DNA of 47,008 bases from Candidatus Acetothermia bacterium (lineage in GTDB: Bacteria; Bipolaricaulota; Bipolaricaulia; Bipolaricaulales; Bipolaricaulaceae), in NCBI GenBank assembly GCA_003563005.1, contig PWTC01000001.1:1-47008 (forward strand), given 5' to 3'. The notes beneath the pieces were generated by a model that was given only the letters and a program-made list of their open reading frames with translations, was not told the DNA's origin and did not search any database. Positions within the stretch are counted from its first letter, which is position 1, and the number at the start of each line of letters is the position of its first letter. The position numbers and the translations under genes were made by a program. Shown in pieces: positions 8,046-15,934 of the stretch.

Positions 8046-9148
8046 GATGCGCTCCTTCCCCTCTCGAGTATCCAGTCTGCGGCCCGCTGCAGGAGCCATC
8101 GGCCGCGCACGGTCTCCGGGTCTTCATCCGATTCCCTCGCCTGTGCCTCGATGTCCTCCTGCGAAGGGGTCAGGCCTTTCTGCTTGCAGATGAGGTTCGC
8201 CAAGATCTCACGTCGAATACGGCGCCGCACCGCATGCTCGATCTCCTCGCGAAGCTGTGGCTTGGCGCCGAAGCGCTTCATCTCCTCGTCCACGACCTCC
8301 GATAGGAATCCGGGCGGTGGCTCCAGCCCCACGGCATCCGCCAGGGCGTCCAACGCGGCCGACCGACGGCGCCCTTCCGCTTCAGCCGTGGCCTGTGCGA
8401 GCAGCTTGTCGCGCACGTCCTCCCGAAGCGCCTCCCAGGAATCCTGACCGAAGTGCCGCGCGGCCTCCTCCGGCTCGGGAGGGATCAGTTGGTAGACCCC
8501 TTCGATGACGAACTCCTGTGTGGCCTCTTCGTGCCTCAGTGTGATTGTTGCGCCGGACTGCGCTCCGACCAGCTGTGCTCCCACGTCCCCTTCGGGGTCG
8601 ACCTCGGCTTCCCACACTTGTTCGCCACGGCGGATGCGGATGACATCGCCTGCTTCGGCACCGGACTCCTTGGGCTGAAGGACCGACGCCCTCTTCCTTA
8701 GGTCCTCGAGGACACCCTCCAGTTCCTCTTCGGTGATCTCGGGCTTGTCCTCTTTCGGAAGGGCAAGATCGGGCGTGTCAGGGATCTCGATCTCCGGGAG
8801 GATCTCGAAGGTGGCCTTGAAGGAGAATGGAGCGTCGGGTGCGAATGAGAGGGTTTCCACCACAGGCGTTGTCAGCGGTGCAAGGGCCTCCTCTCGGAGG
8901 GCATGTCCAAGATGCTCCTGGACCAGTTCCTCGCGGAGGTCCTCGCGAAAGGCAGCCTCTCCGTAGCGGGAAAGGGCCAGGTGAGGGGGGGCTTTGCCCG
9001 GGCGGAACCCGGGAACACGAACGTGCTGGCGGACCGTGCGCAGCAGTTTCTGCTCTGCCTGTCGTACGGATTCCCTGTCGACCGTGACCGTTACTTCCAC
9101 GGACGTTCCGTCGTGCTTCACTTGCAGGTGCTCTTTGGACTCGTTCAC
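8042..9148 (-). CDS. tig: Trigger factor with reduced PPIase region
   Basis: Ribosome-associated chaperone that meets nascent chains at the exit tunnel. The N-terminal ribosome-binding loop GFRPGKAP is at residues 47-54. The C-terminal helical arms are recognisable (EEARRHFGQDSW region to the end). The product has 368 aa against the usual 430-480. The missing part is mainly in the FKBP-type PPIase domain, where only about 60 residues (160-225) remain and the usual glycine-rich active-site strands are gone. The start is the GTG at 9148; in-frame sequence upstream carries no other plausible start. TACAAT sits 6 bases before the GTG and no Shine-Dalgarno is visible. It is coupled to clpP by an ATGA overlap. 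Confidence 0.92.
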   Translation of the reverse strand: MNESKEHLQVKHDGTSVEVTVTVDRESVRQAEQKLLRTVRQHVRVPGFRPGKAPPHLALSRYGEAAFREDLREELVQEHLGHALREEALAPLTTPVVETLSFAPDAPFSFKATFEILPEIEIPDTPDLALPKEDKPEITEEELEGVLEDLRKRASVLQPKESGAEAGDVIRIRRGEQVWEAEVDPEGDVGAQLVGAQSGATITLRHEEATQEFVIEGVYQLIPPEPEEAARHFGQDSWEALREDVRDKLLAQATAEAEGRRRSAALDALADAVGLEPPPGFLSEVVDEEMKRFGAKPQLREEIEHAVRRRIRREILANLICKQKGLTPSQEDIEAQARESDEDPETVRGRWLLQRAADWILERGRSAS

Positions 9149-9154
9149 GCAGCC

Positions 9155-9160
9155 ATTGTA
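9155..9160 (-). promoter_or_regulatory. -10-like hexamer directly before tig
   Basis: On the minus strand TACAAT ends 6 bases before the GTG start of tig. No ribosome-binding site lies between, so a leaderless message is likely. No convincing -35 box is seen. Confidence 0.5.
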
Positions 9161-9200
9161 ACCACAGTGTGAGGAAGCCTCCGCGATCGACGCGCGGCGA

Positions 9201-9863
9201 TCAGCGGAGGAACCCCGCGAGCCGCAGCCAATCGATGCCCGCCAGCTGGATCCAGATGTTCTGCGCCACCTGGAACACCAATCGCAGGCCTCCCAAGACG
9301 AGCAGTCCGAACACGATGAACATGCCGTAAGGTTCCAGTTGGGCCATGCTGCGCCGCCACTGGGGCGGTAGGAAGTAGGCGAGCACCCGGGAGCCGTCCA
9401 GCGGCGGTACCGGGACGAGGTTGAACAACCCCAGAACCAGCGAGAGCAGGACCACATAAGCGAGGAAGTAGAGCAACCATCCCGAGGCGAGGCCCAACGC
9501 GATCAGGCCCCTCCCCAGTCCGGCGGCTACCAGGGCCATGGCGAAGTTCGTGCCGGGTCCCGCAAGACTTACCCACAACATGCCCCGCTGCGGATCTCGG
9601 AACAGATAGGGATTCACCGGGACCGGCTTGGCCCAACCGAAGATGAGCCCAAAACCGGTCACAAGTCTCAGGACGAGCATCGTTGCCGGGAGCAGCAGGG
9701 AGCCGATGGGATCGAGGTGGGGCAAAGGGTTTAGGGTGAGCCGCCCCGCCGCTTTGGCCGTGGGGTCTCCCATCTTCCACGCCACGAACCCGTGGGCGAC
9801 CTCATGAGGGATAATGCAGACGAGCAGCGCCAACAGCAAGATGAGGGTCTCAAGGAGCACCAT
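9201..9863 (-). CDS. Site-2 protease family (M50) integral membrane metalloprotease
   Basis: Zinc protease within the membrane, of the short SREBP/S2P-like group that lacks a PDZ domain. The HEVAH zinc motif is at residues 20-24 inside the first hydrophobic helix. The third ligand motif LVPVPPLDGSRV (the NPxDG-type motif) follows at about residues 137-148. There are five or six hydrophobic segments and 220 aa, normal for this group. The ATG at 9863 overlaps the stop of the upstream gene (TGATG); a GTG three bases earlier (9866) is an alternative. Substrate unknown. The tight coupling to rqcH and closeness to tig-clpP suggest a protein-quality function, but this is inference. Confidence 0.88.
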   Translation of the reverse strand: MVLLETLILLLALLVCIIPHEVAHGFVAWKMGDPTAKAAGRLTLNPLPHLDPIGSLLLPATMLVLRLVTGFGLIFGWAKPVPVNPYLFRDPQRGMLWVSLAGPGTNFAMALVAAGLGRGLIALGLASGWLLYFLAYVVLLSLVLGLFNLVPVPPLDGSRVLAYFLPPQWRRSMAQLEPYGMFIVFGLLVLGGLRLVFQVAQNIWIQLAGIDWLRLAGFLR

Positions 9864-11314
9864 CACGGACCCCGCTGGCCTGACACACGCAGGACCGATT
9901 CGAAGCGCATGGTCACCATCCCGCGAGGGGCCTTTCTCGGTTTGCGTACATGGCGGCCTTCAGTGTAGCTCACCGGGACACGCTGCTCACCTCGGGCCCG
10001 TGAGTGCCATGCGGCGAGTTCGGCGGCCCGCTCGAGCACGTGGCGTGGCACTTCCCGCCCACTGGCCTTGACGATCACGTGTGCCCCGGGAACTCCGCGA
10101 GCGTGTAGCCAGACGTCGTCCGGTCTGACACTACGGACAAGGCGATCGTTCTCCTCGGCCGATCGGCCTACCTGGACGAGAAAGCCTTCCACCTCGAAGG
10201 CGCGGCCCCCGTGGGGCTGCCGTGGGGGAGCCTCGGGGGCCCGTGGCAAGACCGGGGGAGGGATGTAGGGGGCCATCTCCGGTTGCTCCCGCACGGCCGC
10301 AAGAAGCTCCGTCAGGCGCGCGATCTCCGCTTCGAGTGCGGCTCGCCGCGTGGGAAGCTGCTCGAGGCGGCGCCGGAGCTTGCCCGCCCGGCGGTAGAGC
10401 TGTTGTGCGTACCGCGCCGGGGGAAGGCTCGGATCGAGCTCGATCGTCGTGGGCGTCCCATCGAAGTCCTCCACCACGGCCTCGGCTGCCTTGGGGGGGA
10501 TGTCGGAGAGCCGGGCAAGGATGAGATCTGCGCGCCCCTTCAGTTCCTCCCACGCGGTTGCTTCTTCGGCGCCCCGTTCGAGGACGGCCAGAGTTCGTCT
10601 GTGCCGCTCCAAGATGGTGCGTAGTCGGGTCGCCTGCGTGCGCGCCTGGTCCGCGGCGAGACGCTGCTCCAGCGTCCGGTCGAGGGCTTGCCACAGGCTG
10701 GAGAGAGTCTCCACGTGCTCGCCGAGATCCGGCCGGGGCGCAGGTGAGGCGACGAGACTCCCCTCTCTCCTGCAAAGGTAGCCTCTGACCGGAGCACTCA
10801 GGAGCGAGGCCGCGAACCATCGCAGCTCCGCCTCGGAACTGGCTTCTCCTGACGAGGCCCGCGCGGCCTTGCGCAGCGCGGGACCGATCCCCTCAAGCGG
10901 GTCGCCGTCGGTCCCGAACTGGGTAACTCGGGGTTCTCCGGGACGGAGGGACACGCTCCCGCCTTCGCGCCAGTGCAGGAAGAGATTGCCCTTCCTGGGC
11001 CTTAGGTCGAGCACCAGATCTCCGCCTGGGAACCGGAGCCGCACGACTCGATCGAATCCCGCCTGCTCGAGGGCGACGAGCGGCTGCCCGCTTAGCTTGC
11101 GCACCAGCTGACAGAACGCTGGTGGAGAATCGGGAGTGGGCGGCCGCAGTCCGGTCCGGTGGATCGCCTTTCCGGTTGGATCCAGCGCCAGCGCGCCCGA
11201 AGGCCCGTAGAACCGAAGGAACAACACGTCTCCCACCTGGTGTACCTTGCCCAACCGCGCGCCCACGAGGTCCCGCGCTTCTTGCAGAGCCAGCCGGATT
11301 TCGATCCCTTCCAT
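9863..11314 (-). CDS. rqcH: NFACT / Rqc2 homologue (RqcH family)
   Basis: Ribosome quality-control factor of the NFACT family (also annotated as fibronectin-binding protein A). Bacterial RqcH binds stalled 50S subunits with peptidyl-tRNA and recruits tRNA-Ala to add alanine tails. The sequence shows an NFACT-N domain with the conserved Asp-Arg pair D88-R89 (GFDRVVRL), a coiled middle rich in Arg/Glu/Leu (about residues 200-350), and an NFACT-R domain with DVWLHARGVPGAHVIVKA near residues 395-412. The 483 aa are clearly fewer than the roughly 570 of the Bacillus protein. The start is the ATG at 11314, preceded on the minus strand by TACAAT with 8 bases between and no Shine-Dalgarno. Confidence 0.88.
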   Translation of the reverse strand: MEGIEIRLALQEARDLVGARLGKVHQVGDVLFLRFYGPSGALALDPTGKAIHRTGLRPPTPDSPPAFCQLVRKLSGQPLVALEQAGFDRVVRLRFPGGDLVLDLRPRKGNLFLHWREGGSVSLRPGEPRVTQFGTDGDPLEGIGPALRKAARASSGEASSEAELRWFAASLLSAPVRGYLCRREGSLVASPAPRPDLGEHVETLSSLWQALDRTLEQRLAADQARTQATRLRTILERHRRTLAVLERGAEEATAWEELKGRADLILARLSDIPPKAAEAVVEDFDGTPTTIELDPSLPPARYAQQLYRRAGKLRRRLEQLPTRRAALEAEIARLTELLAAVREQPEMAPYIPPPVLPRAPEAPPRQPHGGRAFEVEGFLVQVGRSAEENDRLVRSVRPDDVWLHARGVPGAHVIVKASGREVPRHVLERAAELAAWHSRARGEQRVPVSYTEGRHVRKPRKAPRGMVTMRFESVLRVSGQRGP

Positions 11315-11322
11315 GATGTCGG

Positions 11323-11328
11323 ATTGTA
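11323..11328 (-). promoter_or_regulatory. -10-like hexamer directly before rqcH
   Basis: Minus-strand TACAAT ends 8 bases before the ATG at 11314. No ribosome-binding site is present in the gap, so this fits a leaderless start. Confidence 0.5.
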
Positions 11329-11389
11329 AACGGCACGCGGAACGAAAGGGGAGCGAGCGGAAGCGTCGAGCCTGACAGCACCTGACCCG

Positions 11390-11418
11390 TTGCAGCCCTC
11401 AACCCACGGGGATATGAT
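11390..11418 (+). promoter_or_regulatory. Sigma-70-type promoter of tRNA-Thr
   Basis: TTGCAG (11390-11395) and TATGAT (11413-11418) are separated by 17 bases, an ideal housekeeping spacing, 35 bases before the tRNA gene. Confidence 0.75.
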
Positions 11419-11453
11419 GATCGTACTGCGAGGCAGTGTTCGCCTCATCGCAC

Positions 11454-11529
11454 GCCGGCGTAGCTCAGCAGGCAGAGCAGCGGTTTCGTAAACCGCAGGC
11501 CGGAGGTTCGAATCCTCCCGCCGGCTCCA
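11454..11529 (+). tRNA. tRNA-Thr (anticodon CGT)
   Basis: A complete cloverleaf of 76 bases including an encoded CCA (11527-11529). The acceptor stem pairs GCCGGCG with CGCCGGC. The anticodon loop is TTCGTAA between GCGGT and ACCGC, giving anticodon CGT, which reads the Thr codon ACG. The T loop is GTTCGAATC. It lies alone between divergent and convergent protein genes. Confidence 0.96.
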
Positions 11530-11659
11530 GGTTCGCCAGGTACCGCTTCTGCGGTGTGTGCTGTGCCATGCAGCCCAGAGGCATCTCGCTGCTCACAGCA
11601 TCCCTACCAAGATCGCGAAGGGAACGGCCACTTCTTCCTGTGATGGAGTCCGGAGTGGC

Positions 11660-11685
11660 CCCAGCCGGATCATAATCGGGCTGGG
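11660..11685 (-). terminator. Hairpin downstream of the RHH gene
   Basis: CCCAGCC (11660-11666) pairs with GGCTGGG (11679-11685), with an inner GAT/ATC pairing and one G-G mismatch. It begins 16 bases beyond the stop of the minus-strand RHH gene and on the + strand follows tRNA-Thr. No T run follows on either strand, so a terminator role is only suggested. Confidence 0.35.
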
Positions 11686-11701
11686 TGCCGGAGCGCCGTG
11701 T

Positions 11702-11884
11702 CTACTTCTTCTCCTCCCGATCCAGGTACTGGATGATGGCCTCGACGACCATGTAGTTGATCGAGCGGTCCTTCTTGGTGCCCAGCTTGCGGAGTCGCTC
11801 CATCACGTTCTTGTCGGCTTTCTTCTCCGGGATGTACACAGAGATCTTGTCCAGCGTCTTCGGTGCCTGCCTTGCCCTTGGCAT
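11702..11884 (-). CDS. Small ribbon-helix-helix DNA-binding protein
   Basis: A 60-aa CopG/Arc-type protein: a basic N-terminus (MPRARQAPKTLDK), the strand ISVYIPE (residues 14-20), a first helix through KNVMERLRKLG, and a second helix RSINYMVVEAIIQYLDREEKK. The last is the typical RHH dimer-forming helix preceded by the Ser/Asn cap. Such proteins are repressors or antitoxins. No toxin gene is adjacent: the neighbours are tRNA-Thr and divergent pdxS. Start ATG 11884 has AAAGGGGGA upstream and a promoter behind it. Confidence 0.8.
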   Translation of the reverse strand: MPRARQAPKTLDKISVYIPEKKADKNVMERLRKLGTKKDRSINYMVVEAIIQYLDREEKK

Positions 11885-11902
11885 GGATTCCCCCTTTGCC
11901 TG

Positions 11903-11932
11903 ATTCTACACTTTTGCATGGAGTGAAGGCAA
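11903..11932 (-). promoter_or_regulatory. Promoter of the RHH gene
   Basis: On the minus strand TTGCCT (11927-11932) and TAGAAT (11903-11908) are 18 bases apart. The start codon lies 18 bases further with a Shine-Dalgarno between, so this is a normal leadered unit. Confidence 0.55.
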
Positions 11933-11995
11933 CCGGGGGCGTCCCTGTGGACTTGTGCGACCTACGTGCACCCTTGAGGAGTGGCGCGCTTCCGC

Positions 11996-12038
11996 GTGGC
12001 TCGACGGGACAGAGCCACTGGAGCGCGGTGACACCGCG
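11996..12038. repeat. Two adjacent inverted repeats in the RHH-pdxS spacer
   Basis: GTGGCTC (11996-12002) and GAGCCAC (12012-12018) form a 7-bp hairpin with a 9-base loop. CGCGGTG A CACCGCG (12024-12038) is a perfect 15-base palindrome around one A. They lie upstream of both the minus-strand RHH promoter and the pdxS -10, so they may be operator sites or a transcriptional boundary. Confidence 0.45.
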
Positions 12039-12086
12039 TGAAGAGGGCCCTATGGGCTGAACCCGTGCGGCTTCGTGTACCGGCGG

Positions 12087-12092
12087 TATAAT
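12087..12092 (+). promoter_or_regulatory. -10 box of the pdxST-gap operon
   Basis: A consensus TATAAT 38 bases before the pdxS ATG. The leader in between contains GAGGTGAG at about 12119, a usable ribosome site. No good -35 box is seen. Confidence 0.55.
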
Positions 12093-12130
12093 GCTGAAGG
12101 GAGTCTGTTTTCCCCTGTGAGGTGAGGGTC

Positions 12131-13006
12131 ATGGAGAAGGGCACCTACCGAGTCAAGACGGGCTTTTCCGAGATGTTCAAGGGAGGCGTCATCATGGACG
12201 TCACCACAGCTGAGCAGGCGGCGATCGCCGAATCGGCTGGCGCGGTGGCCGTGATGGCGCTCGAGCGGGTGCCGGCCGACATCCGTGCCCAAGGCGGCGT
12301 GGCGCGGATGGCAGATCCCAAGAGGATCAAGGCCATCCAGAAGGCTGTCTCCATTCCCGTCATGGCCAAGGTCCGCATCGGGCATCTCGCCGAGGCCAGG
12401 ATCCTCGAACAGCTGGGTGTGGACTTCATCGATGAATCTGAGGTTCTTACCCCAGCCGATCCGTTCAACCACGTCGACAAGTGGGCATTCCGAGTACCGT
12501 TTGTCTGTGGTTGCCGCAACCTTGGCGAAGCAGCGCGCCGGATAGCCGAGGGCGCGGCTATGATGCGCACCAAGGGAGAAGCCGGCACCGGGAACATCAT
12601 CGAGGCAGTGCGCCACATGCGGGTCCTCAACGCTGAGATCGCAAGACTCCGTGGGATGTCCTACGCCGAGCTCGTGGTCTACGGCAAAGAGCTGGGTGCG
12701 CCGCCCGAGACCCTCGCGGCCATCCAGGAGCAAGGTCGCCTGCCGGTGGTCAACTTCGCCGCTGGCGGTGTGGCCACGCCAGCCGACGCTGCGCTCATGC
12801 GGATGCTCGGCGCTGATGGCGTATTCGTCGGGTCGGGCATCTTCAAGAGCGAGGATCCAGACCGCCGAGCACGTGCCATCGTCGCCGCATGTACGCACTT
12901 CGAGGACGCCGCCCGTGTGTCCGAAGCCTCGGAGGGGCTTGGCGAGGCTATGCCTGGTCTGGTGATCGACGACATACCTGAACACGAGTTGATGCAGCAC
13001 CGATGA
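12131..13006 (+). CDS. pdxS: Pyridoxal 5'-phosphate synthase, synthase subunit
   Basis: Makes PLP directly from ribose-5-phosphate, glyceraldehyde-3-phosphate and ammonia, in a 12-mer that binds PdxT. The 291-aa sequence is a near-textbook Pdx[25 protein letters not shown] at the N-terminus, the first catalytic lysine Lys80 in [13 protein letters not shown], the second lysine in [12 protein letters not shown], and the phosphate-binding [15 protein letters not shown] 12131 is chosen over the in-frame GTG at 12122 because it matches the family N-terminus. It overlaps pdxT by 4 bases. PLP made here would serve cysK and the desulfhydrase further right. Confidence 0.98.
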   Translation: MEKGTYRVKTGFSEMFKGGVIMDVTTAEQAAIAESAGAVAVMALERVPADIRAQGGVARMADPKRIKAIQKAVSIPVMAKVRIGHLAEARILEQLGVDFIDESEVLTPADPFNHVDKWAFRVPFVCGCRNLGEAARRIAEGAAMMRTKGEAGTGNIIEAVRHMRVLNAEIARLRGMSYAELVVYGKELGAPPETLAAIQEQGRLPVVNFAAGGVATPADAALMRMLGADGVFVGSGIFKSEDPDRRARAIVAACTHFEDAARVSEASEGLGEAMPGLVIDDIPEHELMQHR

Positions 13007-13572
13007 CCATAGGCGTACTGGCGGTCCAGGGGGATGTGCGCGAGCACGTGAGCGTCCTGGATCGGCTCGGCACCGAGACGCGCCGCGTGCTGCGCCCGGA
13101 GCATCTGGAAGGGCTGTCGGGCATTGTGTTCCCTGGCGGTGAGTCCACGGCCATGTGGCGGCTGATCGATCACGGAGGTCTCGCGGGATCGCTCTCCGAG
13201 GCGCTCCGTGGTGGGCTGCCTGCGCTAGGAACCTGTGCGGGGATGATTCTCCTTGCCAGGGAGATCACCAACTGGCACGAGCGGTACTTGGAGATCATGG
13301 ACATTGCGGTCGAGCGGAACGCCAGCGGCAGGCAAGTGGACTCCTTCGAGCGCGTCATCTCCTGCGACGGGCTGGGCACACTGCCTGCGGTGTTCATCCG
13401 AGCCCCTTACGTGCGCCGCCTGGGTGCGGGGGTTAAGGTGTTGGGAAGCATGGGAGACTTGCCTGTACTGGTGCGGGAGGGGAACTGGCTCGCGGCCAGC
13501 TTTCACCCTGAGTTGACCGGGGATACACGTGTGCACGGCTACTTCCTTGATATGTGCCGAAAGGAGCGATGA
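13003..13572 (+). CDS. pdxT: Pyridoxal 5'-phosphate synthase, glutaminase subunit
   Basis: Class I glutaminase that feeds ammonia to PdxS. In 189 aa it has the nucleophile loop [13 protein letters not shown], the oxyanion-forming [11 protein letters not shown], and the His/Glu pair in [17 protein letters not shown]. Its ATG lies inside the pdxS stop (ATGA), as in most pdxST operons. Its TGA overlaps the gap start region. Confidence 0.97.
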   Translation: MTIGVLAVQGDVREHVSVLDRLGTETRRVLRPEHLEGLSGIVFPGGESTAMWRLIDHGGLAGSLSEALRGGLPALGTCAGMILLAREITNWHERYLEIMDIAVERNASGRQVDSFERVISCDGLGTLPAVFIRAPYVRRLGAGVKVLGSMGDLPVLVREGNWLAASFHPELTGDTRVHGYFLDMCRKER

Positions 13573-14600
13573 TGACAGCGAAACTTGCGATCAACGGGTT
13601 CGGCCGCATCGGTCGGGTGACTCTTCGGATCTTGTCCAAGCGCGGTTGGCCTATGGAGCTCGTGGCGATCAACGACCCCTTTCTGTCCTTGGAGCAAGCG
13701 GCACACCTCGTGAAGTATGACTCCGTATACGGGCGAGCGCCGTTTTCGGTCGAGGCGGACACCGAAGGTAGAGCCCTGGTCGTCGATGGAAGGCGTATCA
13801 CGTATCTGGCGGAGAAGTCGCCGGCGAGCCTGCCGTGGAATGCGCACGGTGTGCACACGGTCATCGAGGCGACCGGCGTGTTCCGCGATCCCGACGATGC
13901 CGAGGGGCATCTCAAGGCGGGAGCAAAGCGTGTGCTCCTGTCGGCTCCGCCGCGGGGTGCGCGCAAGGATGAGGTACCACAGATCCTGTGGCGGATGAAC
14001 GACAGCGCGTTCGATCCGGATGTGCACAGGATCGTCTCGGCCGCGTCGTGCACGACGAACTCCCTCGGGCCCGTGGTCAAGGTACTGCACGAGGCGTTTG
14101 GCATCGAGACGGGCTTCCTGACCACCGTGCACGCCTACACCGCGGATCAGCGCCTGCATGATGCGCCGCACAAAGACCTGGCCCGGGCCCGGGCGGCGGC
14201 GGCCAATATCATCCCCACGGATACAGGGGCCGCCCGGTCGGTCCCCAAGGTGTTCCCCGACCTCGAAGGGAAATTGGACGGAATGGCCATGCGAGTTCCT
14301 GTGGCGTGTGGGAGCGTGTCGGATTTCACCGTGACGCTTCGGCGTGCGGCGGACAAGGGAGAGGTCAACGCGGCGTTCGAGGCCGCTGCACGGGGTCCGT
14401 TGGGCGAAGTCATGCTTGTGACGAAGGACCGCATCGTGTCGAGTGATGTGATCGGAGAAGATCACTCTGCGGTGGTGGCGCTCGACTACACGATGGTGAT
14501 GAAGAAGGATGGCAAGACCGTGAAGGTGCTCTCGTTCTACGACAATGAGTGGGGCTACGCGTGCCGGCTGCTCGACGTGGCCAGGCACGTTTCCCGCTGA
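13572..14600 (+). CDS. gap: Glyceraldehyde-3-phosphate dehydrogenase, type I
   Basis: Phosphorylating glycolytic/gluconeogenic dehydrogenase, 342 aa. It has the NAD-binding NGFGRIGR (residues 8-15), Asp35 in INDPF favouring NAD over NADP, and the catalytic Cys160 in SAASCTTNSLGPVVK. The C-terminal SFYDNEWGYACRLLDV is standard. The segment DEVPQILWRMND replaces the common xxIVxGVNH, a mild divergence. ATG 13572 is preferred to 13569 because AGGAG at 13562-13566 is then 5 bases away; the gene overlaps the last base of pdxT. Product and substrate G3P link it to PdxS. Confidence 0.95.
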   Translation: MTAKLAINGFGRIGRVTLRILSKRGWPMELVAINDPFLSLEQAAHLVKYDSVYGRAPFSVEADTEGRALVVDGRRITYLAEKSPASLPWNAHGVHTVIEATGVFRDPDDAEGHLKAGAKRVLLSAPPRGARKDEVPQILWRMNDSAFDPDVHRIVSAASCTTNSLGPVVKVLHEAFGIETGFLTTVHAYTADQRLHDAPHKDLARARAAAANIIPTDTGAARSVPKVFPDLEGKLDGMAMRVPVACGSVSDFTVTLRRAADKGEVNAAFEAAARGPLGEVMLVTKDRIVSSDVIGEDHSAVVALDYTMVMKKDGKTVKVLSFYDNEWGYACRLLDVARHVSR

Positions 14601-14667
14601 GCTGCGCCGGTCTCCATCGGATGGCGCGGGGGTGGGCGTGAGGAGCCGATGGGAACGAGGAGCGGGT

Positions 14668-15342
14668 GTGATCGTCGGGCTGGTGGCCCGGCCGTCTTGT
14701 TATCTGTGCTCGGGCGATGTCCGGGGTCTCGCTCCCGTCTGCGGGGTCTGTCTCTCCGAGCTGCCCCGCTGGCAGAGCTCGGTGTGCGAGGTGTGCGGGC
14801 TCCCGGTCGATCCCGATGTGGATCTATGCCGCGACTGCGCGCTCGAGGGGCGACCCTACGCTTGGGCCCGTTCGTTGGGCCCTTACAGAGGGACCATGAT
14901 CGACGTGGTCCGCGGCCTCAAGTACGCGGGCGAACGTGCCCTGGCACGTCCGCTTGCAAGCATGATGGCGCCTTTGTGCGATGCCCAGGCGCGCTGGGTG
15001 ACGTGTGTGCCCGCGGACCCGCGGCGATACAGGCAGCGCGGCCACCACGCAGCGCGGGAGTTGGCGGTGTGCTTGGCAGGCCGATTGGACATGCCGTTCC
15101 GTGACCTGTTGGTCAAGCGCTGCGCCTCGCCCCCCCAGACCGGGCGACCGTGGGACCAACGTCGGGATGCCCTCCGGGGGATGTTCCGCGCGCGCCGCCC
15201 TGGCGCGGGCGAGGGGGTGGTGCTGGTGGATGACGTGCTGACGAGTGGTGCGACGGTGGATGAGGCCGTTCGGGCGCTACGGTGCGCGGATTACGGCGAC
15301 GTGTACGTCCTAACAGTGGCACGGACGCGCGATGCGGGTTGA
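14668..15342 (+). CDS. ComF-family amidophosphoribosyltransferase-like protein
   Basis: A 224-aa protein of the ComF/GntX family, associated with DNA uptake or related processes in some bacteria, biochemical role unsettled. It has an N-terminal double zinc ribbon (CYLC...CGVC and CEVC...CRDC within the first 60 residues) followed by a type I PRTase fold with the PRPP loop VVLVDDVLTSGATVDEA. The start is GTG 14668, which has GAGGAG 5 bases upstream; the open frame continues to 14545 inside gap but without a ribosome site. The stop overlaps the MBL gene by 11 bases. Confidence 0.85.
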   Translation: MIVGLVARPSCYLCSGDVRGLAPVCGVCLSELPRWQSSVCEVCGLPVDPDVDLCRDCALEGRPYAWARSLGPYRGTMIDVVRGLKYAGERALARPLASMMAPLCDAQARWVTCVPADPRRYRQRGHHAARELAVCLAGRLDMPFRDLLVKRCASPPQTGRPWDQRRDALRGMFRARRPGAGEGVVLVDDVLTSGATVDEAVRALRCADYGDVYVLTVARTRDAG

Positions 15343-15934
15343 CACCTTTCCCGTCGGTGCCCTCTTGGCGAACGCCTTTGTCCTCACGTCACGAGAGGAG
15401 GCGGTGGTGGTGGATCCGGGAGGCGTCTCCGACGAGCTTCGGCGCGCGCTCGACGGCGTTTCCGTGGTCTACCTGCTCTTGACGCACAGCCACTTCGATC
15501 ACACGGACGGTGCACTCGAGCTCCAGCGCCTCACGGGTGCCGGAATCGCCTATCCCCCCGCCGAGCGTCCCGTGTTCACAGCCATGGGTCAGGATCCCTT
15601 GCCGCTTGACCGTGCCCTTGAGGAAGGCACCCGGCTATCGGTAGGCGGCGAGGAGCTGGTTGTATGGCACCTCCCAGGGCATTCGCCCGGCTCTGTGGCG
15701 TATGTGTGGGAGACCGGCAAGACGGTGCTCTGCGGAGATGTTGTGTTCGCCGGATCGGTGGGACGCTCCGATCTTCCCGGCGGGGATTGGCCGATCCTGG
15801 CACGTTCCTTGCGGCGGCTGCTCTCACTTCCGGACGATTGGGTTCTCCTGCCGGGGCACGGACCGCGGACGACCGTCGGCTTCGAGAGAAAGGAGAACCC
15901 GTTCCTTCGAGGGATCGACGATGGCACGCCCTGA
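15332..15934 (+). CDS. MBL-fold metallo-hydrolase (glyoxalase II-like)
   Basis: A 200-aa metallo-beta-lactamase fold enzyme. The metal motif THSHFDHTDG lies near residues 51-60, HLPGHSPGS near 112-120, GDVVFAGSVGRSD near 134-146 and LPGHGP near 173-178, which together supply the usual His/Asp ligands. This pattern matches the YcbL/glyoxalase II-like group; the substrate cannot be read from the sequence. It overlaps comF upstream and dnaG downstream (14 bases), so it lies in the dnaG-rpoD operon. Confidence 0.88.
   Translation: MRVDTFPVGALLANAFVLTSREEAVVVDPGGVSDELRRALDGVSVVYLLLTHSHFDHTDGALELQRLTGAGIAYPPAERPVFTAMGQDPLPLDRALEEGTRLSVGGEELVVWHLPGHSPGSVAYVWETGKTVLCGDVVFAGSVGRSDLPGGDWPILARSLRRLLSLPDDWVLLPGHGPRTTVGFERKENPFLRGIDDGTP

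Noticed and set aside
11702-11884. Toxin-antitoxin pair with the RHH protein as antitoxin
   Set aside because: No small partner ORF lies up- or downstream; neighbours are a tRNA and divergent pdxS.
11558-11926. 122-aa + strand frame after tRNA-Thr
   Set aside because: It is antisense to the RHH gene, which has a recognisable fold, promoter and ribosome site; the + frame has none.
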